NCBI RefSeq assembly: GCF_037975245.1
Contig: NC_092565.1
Coordinates: 7,184,999 to 7,248,998, forward strand
Direction: 5' to 3'
Source of the DNA: Apostichopus japonicus
Lineage: Eukaryota; Echinodermata; Holothuroidea; Aspidochirotida; Stichopodidae
Length of the DNA: 64,000 bases
A program made the position numbers and the translations under genes. Shown one piece after another: positions 49,617-61,200 of this stretch (the stretch's first letter is position 1; each line of letters opens with the position of its first letter). The notes beneath the pieces are model-generated. The model worked only from the letters and a program-made list of their open reading frames with translations, did no database searches and was not told where the DNA came from.

Positions 49617-51949
49617 TAATTACCTGTATGATGACCTCTCCCTAAGGTCACTGCATTTCATTTAATTAAAATTAAAGTTGGCTATGTTCCAGTGAATCAT
49701 TTGGTAAGGCTTTTTTTTTTCCTCCATTTATTCAGCATTTGGTCAGGTTACGAAACTTGTTAGATTGCTTTTCAAAACAAAGTTCAATGTACGGCAAATT
49801 CTTGTTATTGAAAGAAAGTTTCTTGATCATATAGTTAACAACTTTTACTTTGCGGTTAGTTAATTAATTCGCTTTGACACACGAAGGATAATATAAAAAC
49901 AAACTAAACCATGTATTCGGGTCAAGTGAAGGGTAAATTTTGTTCTTGAGAAAGATTTGGCAACTGGCAATATAGCCATATACAAATAACCCACAGAAAG
50001 AAATTTCCAGAAAACAGACTGCATTGTTTTGCAAAAAAAAAAAAAGGATAAGAGAGTTCGCTTAGTTCGACTAGAACCTGTGTAAATCACGCTAGTTAAC
50101 AATACTGACAATACACGAGGTAGGCCTCTTTTATTTCACTTACAAATAAATTGGTAAAAAGCTTACCTCGATATTTTCTCTTTGTGATTAGACGGTTCCA
50201 GGTATAATTCCGAGGTCACCCATCCGTGGTATTCAATTAAATTGCGACAAAAGAATTTGGGTTATATTGTCCTCTTGTTTACCCTAATTTAACAAAGCTT
50301 GTTTACATCGATATCAATATCCATTAGTATTTTTTTTTCTTTCTTATATATGTTTTTTTTTCTCGCCTGGTCTAATAATCATAGCCTTTCGTACACTGAT
50401 GCTCAAGGGCAAATTCGACTCATTCTTTACCAGTTTTGTGTAACAGGGACAAAGCTATAGCACCTTAGCTAGTTTGAATCGCTTATCTGAAAAGTAAGAT
50501 CAGTTCGCTTAGAAAGGTCATTCCAAACCTGGTGGCTGTATTACGGGAAACCTTTGGAGAGACGGGTAAGAGACTTCATATTTACAAAGTTTTAAAAATT
50601 ATAAAACACGTTTTCAATTATATGGAATTATTCTTTCATTTTGAGGGCATTTGGGCCTTGTAAAAAAGTTAGGATTTTTGCTTATTCACCACCCGATCCC
50701 GTATCCCTCCCCTATAAGCTCACCCAATGTCGCAACCATGACATGGGGAATGTCGAGAATTATCTTTGGCAATTATTTTAAAATAGAAAGTTTAATTTAA
50801 AGGGGGAAAAAACTTCCAACGATTATGTTCAAATGACATGAGAACGATAAAGAGAAACTCTCCAGGTATCTTTCCTATGTCTTCATTATATCATTGGTGT
50901 TTGATCAAAATATTAACATATATTAGCATATATTTAAATCAGTTTACTCTATATTTGTTATTCACTTCATTTCATTTATAACAAAAGGTTAAGTCATAAA
51001 CGCATCGACTAAAATCATTGAGAAAACTGACTGTATTATGTTAGTAAATTTTTCTCTCATGCACTAAAGATTTAACTCAATAATATGGTTTGTCTGAACT
51101 GTACATATAGTTATGTTTATATTGCACATTCTGTGTAAAAGATTTTTCTATGCAAAATATAGGCGCTGTTGTGTACAAATACTATGAATATGTGTATATA
51201 GGCCTATATATATATATTTATATAATTTAAGCACAAACTGAATTCTAATATCTTGCAAACCGTTATACTGCTATATCTGTCCAAGGTGCACTTTTTATAA
51301 CACTTTTAATTTGTGATATATGACCTTTTAAACAGACGTGGTTCATCAATTGAAAGCGACTGGACTATACAGTCTAATACAGGGACCATTATAGGTCAGC
51401 TCCCTATAAGATGCAACACAAAACTCAATGAGAATACATAACATTTTAATTTTCTTTATAGAATACGTTTTGGTTGAATTATTATAACTTATAAGACAAT
51501 GGGTTAAAGATTAAATTTAAGTCTGCATGGCAGTGAGGAGCCTTGCCTTCCTTCCCTATATAGGCCATATGTCCTATACATGGTGACGATCCTTCTGATG
51601 GTCATTGCGTTGTTAGTCAGAATCCATAGTATCTCGCGTACCAAGATATAACTACTAGGTAATATAACTCCCAAATTTTCGTTTAATACAACCCAGGAAG
51701 CGTCGAGGAAGGGCTTTCTAGAGAAATCCAGCACTTTATTAGTAACGGAACTTGACAAATATTAACTTTTTTAATTTTTTTTTTTTATCTAAGTCACATA
51801 AGTTAAAAAATATCATCTTCCAAACTATATATTAATGTGTGCCGCTTTGAACCAATAGACTTCTTGTAATCATACTCTTTACTTCGACAGATTCTGAGAT
51901 CTGAATTTATCTTCATAAATTCCGAAAAGGGCTCTGTTAATCTGCAAGG
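49616..51949. other. Intergenic DNA upstream of the EGF-repeat gene
   Basis: AT-rich, with no coding signal on either strand and no defined element. The promoter of the next gene probably lies in its distal part but could not be pinned. Confidence 0.4.
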
Positions 51950-54900
51950 ATGAGAATACAAAGCATTCTTACTACTCTGTTATTAGGGTGTATCGGGGGT
52001 TCTCTTGCTATCCGTAAGTATATAGCGGCACGACGATGTGACGATGTTGAAGATACTGACGATAACGAAGTTGACGGTGACCATGATAAATGGATAGCCA
52101 GTGGTTTTCATCAAAATTTAGATAAAATCTTCATGATATTATTATTCAGCTTTTTGACATTTATTTATTTGCATTTGTTGGCGTGTATATATTATGGGAA
52201 TTATTTTTTTCCACAGTTTTCACGAAAAAAAGGTCTGGAAGCCCTAAATGATTGGAAAGTCAAGTTAATCCTTGACAATATTTAAGTAGGTTTTGAGATC
52301 CTGAAGACGTCAAACAAATGACGTCATATAGTTGCAAACTGGCAGCAATAATTTCTGCTTTTGGGTTTTCTATTTTTTCTTCATGTCCTTTATTGTTTTG
52401 CTTTAGGGTATAGTACGTGAAGCTAACATGTAATGCCCCTCTGACATTTATATAGTATATCAATGTGTTGGTATAAATGCATTTCAAGTTGGAAGTAATT
52501 TGGAAGAAGATTTTAAACGAAAACGTAAAACAAACTTGTCAGTGAGCATCTAAGACAGGGTTGTCCAACCTTTTGCAGAGGAGGGCCACATAGAATGATT
52601 ATGATGAAGGAGGGGGTCGCATGAACCCTACGCTCGATTTTTCGATTTTTTTTGCCCGAAACCCAAGGCAACAAAATGTGAGCACTGCGCGCGGAGCGCA
52701 CTGATTTATTTTCCTTCCTGATAAAACAGATGAATAAAGTCCAGCCGCCCCACCCCCCCCCCCCTCCCTCCGCTGAGAGAGTGTCACACAAACTGACCTG
52801 TATGCAGTTTTTTGGACCCAAAAGGTTCGAATGATTGATTATATAGCTTCAAATTGTTATCAAGAAATCTGCTCACTAAAATTTCGCACCGTAGAGCATC
52901 TCTGGCGGGCCGGACGCAACCCTGCGGCGGGCCGGACTGTGGCCCGCGGGCCGTAGGTTGGACAACCCTGATCTAAGACGACATCGCACCTGTCCGGTTC
53001 GAGTTCAGTTTTGGTTACAAAATAAATTCAACTTCAAATATTGTTCTTGAAAAACGATCAATAGGGACTGAATGCAAATTTCACCAGGACGCTAAAAATA
53101 ATTTCTTGTTATATAAATCTTTCATTTTGCTTTGTTGTTTAGTGATTTGCTCACCAAAAACACAGTATCTCCATCAAACAACATAATAATGGATGGGTTT
53201 GCTTCTCCTTTAAGCCAATCCTTATGCAATGCAAGGGATTCTAAAGTCTTCCTCAATTCGTGTCTATAGTAATGTTCTCATTTTCATTTGTTTTGTTACA
53301 TATTATAGCCTTGGCAACTCACCCTCCAGTCATAGCGGAAACCTGCACAGATCTTCTTAACCAAACACATAAGTGTCATCATCATGGACAATGCTTTGTA
53401 AGTATACGAAAACAAATACAAAATAGACAAACAAACAAAAACAAACTAAAAATTAAACCGCTCCATAATGCCAATGTCCTTAGGATATATTCCTGTGTTA
53501 CGAAACACATCAATGAACCTTGAATTGAGCTTCTTTTTTTTATTATATTAAGGGTTATTGATCAATTTTTGCTATTAATGAGTATGGCAATGATCTTTTT
53601 TTTTTTGTTACGAAACGTGAGCCACATTTCGTAAGGTTAGAATGAGGTCAATTTTGCCCTGTAAGGCTTCTTTTGAGAGTGGTATGAGTAAGGGTTTACT
53701 TACTGTGACGTTTTTGACGAAAACTGGGAATGGAAGGCACTGATTGACTCCGTCCCTAACGACCATATCCTCTAATTTTTTGTTAGAGGAAGAAATCAAT
53801 GTATTGTGTGATTAGATAGCGCAAGGGTTTTTAGATAGCGCAAGGGTTGGTTACATAGCGCACATGCTGCTGACCGTGGAAGGTTATATGTCACTTTTGG
53901 TTATTTGTAACCAGTGGCGTAGGAAGGTACTTTTGAGTGGGGGGCTGAAGACTGATGGCCTGCCTGGGGGAGGGTTCTAAGGGGAGGGGCGTCCCCTTGG
54001 ATTTTTTTTTTGCATTTCCAGGTGGCCTCAGATGCAATTTGGTGCAATATAGCACACTTCAACCCACCCACTCCATTTTGTATAGAATTTTACATTTTCA
54101 CCTGGTCGTAGATGCAATTTGGTGCTCCAAATGAGATTTTTTTCTCATTTGGAAATGAAAAAGGGGTTTTCTGACTTGCGAAGCGGGGGGCGGAATGATA
54201 CTTCCGCCCCTCCACATTTTTCGCTGGGGGTGGGGGTAGGCGCCCCAGCCCCCCAGCCCCCGGTTCCTACGCCCTTGTTTGTAACATATATTTTTGTTTA
54301 TGAATTCATAAGAAATTCAATATAATTAGTTCCCTAACATTATATACTATTCGTTCCTTTAAGCGCAATACAGAGGATGTCTCTTGTATATGTTACCATG
54401 GTTACTCCGGTGCTGACTGTTTTTACGAGACCATCTCTTCGACCACATTGGGTTATATTTCGCCACCTAATCCATCGGAACGTGGTATGTTATTAAAAAA
54501 AAAAATCTCTGCTTTTTTTAAACAATGTGACTGTCCCTATATGGTATTATAAGTACACCGTACATATTTCATAGTTATATCGCTCTTCACGACTCCCGTT
54601 CACCGTTTCAATATTGAGTATTTACTGGCGCCCACAATTATCATGTTCGCATTCATGCAAACATGAATCGTGTAGATGTTGTCGAACCTGTTGCGCGAAA
54701 TGTTGACACACCGATGACATTCCTATGAGATGTGAGCTTGCTACGTATACGGTTCTTTTGATCTTCGATATCCCAACCCGGCATCCCAACCCTTTCTACT
54801 GCTCTGCATAATTAAAGGTATGATGTATTGGCCCCAATTATGCTAGATATTCAAATATGGTCACCTTTGGTGAAAATTCTTAAAATGATTTTATTACAAC

Positions 54901-55091
54901 CTTCTAGGAAATTGTCCACACTGGGATATTCAGTCATCTTATGTGTTTCTTAAAAATGTATGAGAACAATTTTGAGAGTAAAGACCTCCAGGATTTTTTT
55001 TGTTGAAAACTTCTAGCAATTAAAGCCTGCTATAATAGGGGCCTATACTGACTACATTTAAGCGAGTTTTCTATAAGTGTAAATCATACAC

Positions 55092-55135
<44 letters not shown>

Positions 55136-55204
55136 TATATATACACATATATATATATATACACACACACATATATATATATACACATATATATATATAT
55201 CAAT

Positions 55205-55237
<33 letters not shown>

Positions 55238-58200
55238 TTTATGAAGGAAACATCACGATTAGTTACTGTTAGAAACGCCACGTGTGATTTTTTGAACGGT
55301 TTTTCAATCTTAATATGTATTCGTTAATTGACATAATACCAATACTGCTAGTACAGAGATCCATTCACCGCCACCGAACACACAACATTGTGAAAGCAAA
55401 CCACTCTGCCGTGATAGTCTGGAACGATTTGTATAGAACCTAAAGGTCATTGCACCATTTGTAATCACGCACAGTTTTGTCTTTCTCTTGTTGGCATTTT
55501 GAAAGAATCGACCCAAAAAACACACAAACGATAAAACGAAGGAAACTTGAGCAGTCTTTGTTAATATTCAACCTGTTTTTGAAGACACAATTGTGTGGTT
55601 CGGAAACTGTTTTCAAAGCGAAATGTATACAAAAGAATACCACAAACCCTTTTGACTGTGTCCATTTATAGACAATGGCAATATTCAAGCAACAGAGATT
55701 TGCGTGATTTAACATCTTTTCGGCAACCTGAACAAAATCAGCGAAGACTATACATATACTGTAGACATATATATTGAAATAACCTCTGTATGTATCATTG
55801 CTTGGTTTGTCAAACCGCACACACTATTGTGTTGAAGTATTTTTCGGTCTGAGGCTTATTTGACAGAACAATAAAGTTGTCACGACTTCAACGAGTGGAT
55901 AAACGCATTTGAAATATTATATTCGTATTGCCCAATAAACAATCCTCATTGCAGTAGCAGGATTAAAGAGGCCAGTCGGTATGGGAAGGGAAGGGTGGGG
56001 CAGGGGGGAAGGTGTAGGGAGGGTTACACGCTTTGTTGAAATTGAAGTTTGCAGTATTCTGTGATGTCACACTGGTATACCACATTGACATTATTACAAT
56101 CTTCCATAACCGTATTCTTTCTAATGTTTTTGTTACGGGACGCGTTCACTATTGCAACACCTGGTTTCAAGTCTGAATAATATTAATAATAATCATAATA
56201 ATAATAATAAAAATAATACTAATAAGATAAAAATTTGTAAAGCGCTTTTATCCAGTTAAAAAAAAAACTGCTCCGAATAATACCTTGAACATTAGAAATG
56301 CTGATTATTTATCTATATCTATATATATATATATGAATATATATTCGGTGAAGTGGGTATATATATTCGGTGAAGTGGGGTGACGGAGAGGTATCGATGG
56401 CCAAATAAAATATTTTGAGGAGCAACAAAGCCAATCTACATGCATGATATATCTAAGAACTCACCAAAGCACTGCCCGAGCTAGGTGTTGTGCTCTTTAG
56501 TGGGAGAGGAATCTCGGGCTTTGATGTGATTTGATTACAAAACAAGAATAATTTGTACCGGGAAACACAGTGAAAAACATTTGACAGTTATCCAACGATA
56601 CATGTTTCGTTACACGAATGAAGACTTATCTAAAAATAAAAACAGATGCAGAAGAAAGACCAATAATTTAATAGGAACTAATTATCATCTTGCTCTGATG
56701 AATGACTCAAAAGCGAGAGCAGAAACGACAACAACAAAAATAAAAAAAAATAGAAAATGAAGACTGTTTAATTAACGAAACCTCTTGTGGCAGTACTATA
56801 CGTGAGTCTTCATTAGCATATTTTGATGTTTTTTTTTTCTCTTTTAATTGCAATGACTCGCTCAACGTTATATGAAACAAAATGAGAAGCTATATAACTA
56901 CCTAGCTCAAGCAAAATCGAAACCTTATTCTTGTTAGGAAATGTCACAGCTTTTATGGTTTTCTTTTTTTACACACAAGGCTGACGACTTGGTCAAGTCT
57001 AAAATGACACAATCGAACCATATGTGCTTCAAGTTTGTTTTCTTCATGTTTTTCATTATTTTATTACAACGTTTATTCTTCATAATGGAGATGGGTTTTT
57101 CAAATGCTGAATCTAAAATATTGAAATCTTAAGACAACACGATTTTCAAACTTTTGACATTTGCCAAACGGAACAAGACTTTTCTGATCTCTATATGGGA
57201 GTTCTTTGTCATATCAAAGATGAAAGTTGTGTTTGTCGCCCCCCCCCCCCCTCACACACACACCCATTTAAGCAGGGGCGTCAATCCGATATAAAACGTG
57301 TGTGGGACGTAATCGATTCGAGTATTCCGGCCGTAATTTCTATCTAAGCGGAGCGCCACCATCGGTTGGCGCTCAGCGTACCAAGAAAATTTCAGATTTC
57401 AATACCTGCCAGATCGCTGGAGATGGCACTTGCCAGGCTGGATAGCAGCCATCTAGTTTCGTGATTTCGGGAGAAAATTACAAATTCGTCACTCAGGAAA
57501 TCTGCAATAAAGTTCATGCGGCCTTAATTTTTAGTGGATTATTTCTTGTATTAGTGATTTCAATTGACATGAACATTAGAACCCAGTGCAAGTTGACAAA
57601 TGATGCGGCGATCTGGAAACCCCAGCCCCGTTCTGCCCTAGCTATGTTTCAGGATAGACTTCCCCTCAATTTTTTCGAACCCATGACAACTAACAATCTG
57701 TGAATAAATTAACTTCGAAATGGGCACATTATATTGTACCAAGTCGGTCAAGGAATGACCCCATGGCCTAATATATAGGCCTATAGGAACGATGTCCCAA
57801 AATGTCCCCGGACATAATTTTTGGCGAAGGAAGCAATATCCGCTGCGACTGCATGTGAGTTTCTCGACTTGCCGTCCTGGGAGTCATACCACTAAATGGT
57901 GCATTCCTCATACGCCATTATTAATCATTTAATTAACTAGCTAATTAGGCACAGTCCAGATCTGAGTTTGTATAGTGAGCTTAGCGCAAATTTGGCCAAA
58001 AGTCGTCGTACGCCAGCATGTTAAACCACCAATGACTTGTAATGCCACCCGTGACACACTTCCAATGGGACTGTGTCAGTTTAAATTTTTTCCTAGGTCT
58101 ATACGAGAATAGTATACATTTCTATGAAATTTGAACCAAGGATGGCAAGACAAACCACTTTAATTATATTTTTAGGACCTCACACATGCGCATGTATTGT

Positions 58201-61200
58201 CAGACTTAAAATAGGTCCCATGTGAGTGGTGGCTAAAATGATGAAGGCACCAAAATAAATCAGTGGTTGTTCGTTGGAGTCCTCACGCAAGTTACCTCGG
58301 TTGCTAGGTGGATCTGCATCTGGTAATCGGGTGAATTCTGGTCGGAGCGTACTATGTAAACCACAGTGTTCTCACTGTGGAGTAAACTCCGGTATCACTC
58401 AACACCAAGTTAACATTGGATGCGCTGCCACGGAATATGCTCCCTATTTCATTTCCATAATATTTTGGAACGGGCACCGTCTTTGAAACACCATCTACAA
58501 CTAGACAACAAATATGTTCAGGCGTTGGCTCTAGCTATGAAGTGCCGTCTCTTATGATGACGGAGCGCAGTCGTTTTCTACTGGAATCGCCCGAAGATGT
58601 GGCGTCTTTAATCCGAGGAACCAACGAACTTCTCTACCTCAGGCTTCAACTGGGCTAGACGTTCGCGGTGAATATGGCACACCATCACATGGTACAGCCT
58701 CTGTTGAGTCATGGTGCTGCGTAGCCGTATCTTCAAATGCCTCAAAGCACTAAAAGAGCTCTTGGCTTCCGTCGAACTGGCGGGGGAGACGAGGAGCATC
58801 CGAAAGAGAGCTTCGACTTCACCAAACATAGCCCGTATACCGCTGGATTCATCGACTTGAATATTTGTCCGTAGACGCGAAGTAATGACGTAGATTGGTA
58901 GCAGCGCTGTCGAGTACATTGTAATACTCACTGCGGAACTTCTCTTCAGTGGACTGCACAGGTTGCTCGCCATCATCAGCGTACCTTGCAGGGATTCTCC
59001 GCTGGCGTATTTCTAGAGGGTCCAGGTGCCATTTCGCTGCCTTCTCGTGTGCGTCGAAAATACTCTTGAAACATTCCTCAATACGAAGCCTCTGAAGTTC
59101 CCTTCCCACTACTCCTGCGGATTCGATCATACCTGATATGGTTACTTTGGAGCTTTGCAGGGCCCGGTTGAATTTCTCGAGGCATTGGATGATTGGCAGA
59201 GCAGCCAGCAATCCGAGAATGCAACTGGCAGATGAGACACGCTTCATTACTCTTATGGCTCTGGATGCTACGTTGGTGCCGAACTCAGCTGATGCTGTAC
59301 CTAATGCTTCGTAATTGTCCAGAAAGGCTCTAATAGAAGATGAGTGCGTTAGCTACTGGGTTGGACAGATGGGTTTAGGGTTAGGGTCCCGCTCTGGAAG
59401 GACTCCATAAATAACATTATAAAAACCTTTCTCGAAGACCTTTCTTGAATGTACTGAAAAGGCAATGTGTTCGCTGCCCCCCCCCCCCTCCTCCTAAACT
59501 TCTAATATTGAATGATATGAATCCTGAGATGTGTAAGCCCTAACCAAATATAGCCACGAAACTACTCTTTTTCCAAATGTGTGTGTGTGTATGGGGGGGG
59601 GGGGGCGCATTTGATAGTGTGTTACCCCGTCCCCCCAGGATTGACGCCCATGCTTTTAAGGGTACAGTAGGTCTACCATTACAATTTTTCGAGTTTTACT
59701 CGACCTTCCTACGCCGAGAACAGGTATAGCACAGGTCATGTAAGGAAAATTCTAAACTTTATCAAAATGGTTTGTGTTGGGATGGAAAACTTCTTCATAA
59801 TTGAGATGTGTAATACAGACAATGCCTCTTAATTGTGTGTGCTTTATGTTGACTCTCAAAATATGTGTTTTAGTACACAAGAGTAATTTTTTTAAAAGTA
59901 TTATTCCTCTATATTTCCCAGATCCGTGTGAACAACACCCTTGCGGAAAGAAAGCCCTCTGTTTTGCACTCAGTGAGACACATCATACCATTGGCTACTT
60001 GTGCGTCTGCGCAGACAATACGATAGGAATTCGTTGTGAAGGTAAAGGAGTTTCATGTTAAATTTATGAGTTTTGACCCTTAAATTGGTTGATTTACGTC
60101 GAAGAAAGGGATTCGGGAAATACACTTAATGAGTGTTAAAATCCTCGTCAAGCGTTAACGTTTAATTAGCTTATACAAATTAGTGTTCTATGCTCAGAGT
60201 AAATCCTTTCCACGCCTCAATTCCTCCTCACCCTGTAACTGCATGTATATAGTTCCGTAAAATTTACCTCGTAGTTGACCCGAGAATGTAAACATATTTG
60301 ATTCCCCTCCTCCCCCTCCCCATCCCCAATAAAAATAGAAACAATACAGAAAGAGGGCTTGGATCCATGCACCCTACGCGGTAATGATCTCCCTCGTGAT
60401 AACATTTATAACAAATTAGTCGTCGGTTGTATACTTTGAAATAAGATAAAGATTTCAATGACTTCTAAATGAGATAATACTTGTTTTATGTTTAATGTTA
60501 TCCGGCAAGGAATTCCATATTTGATAGCCACACTACAGGAATTCCATATTTTATAGTCACACTATAGGAGTTCCATATTTGATAGTCACACCATAGGAAT
60601 TGCATATTTTATAGTCACACTATAGGAATTCCATTTTTATAGTAGTACTTTATAGCGCATGAGATTCGGTTCTCACATACATTCTTGATGCTATTGAACC
60701 TATAACACTTTTAAACGCAATACGCTGATTGCACCTCATACCCCCCCCCCTATATGGGTCTGAGGCACGGCGGGTGTTTCGTTCACTCAACCCCATGGCG
60801 TCACGCCGCTTCCAACTAATTCCTAATAATCTTCTATCGTCAAATTAATATTGATCTGTTTTAAAGTTAAATGCAGCTCGACTTAATAATAATTTGACAT
60901 TGACTCGTTCTTCTTTTGTTGCTGCGCAGATGAGTCTGTTGTTCATTGCCATAATGGCGGCACATACTCTGGTATGGACCATTATGGGGCCGTTATCTGT
61001 GATTGCCCTCCAGGATTCCATGGGGCGAAATGTGAAACAGGTACGAAGATACAGAAGTAAACAGGGTCGGATACATCATGATGTAATTGAAGGAGGGAAG
61101 GGTTGTAACTTCATATTCCCCACGGCAAAAAAAATAAATAAATAGATAAATATCAGGCGCGTAGCCAGGGGGGCGAAAGGGGTAGCCGCCCCCCCCCCCC

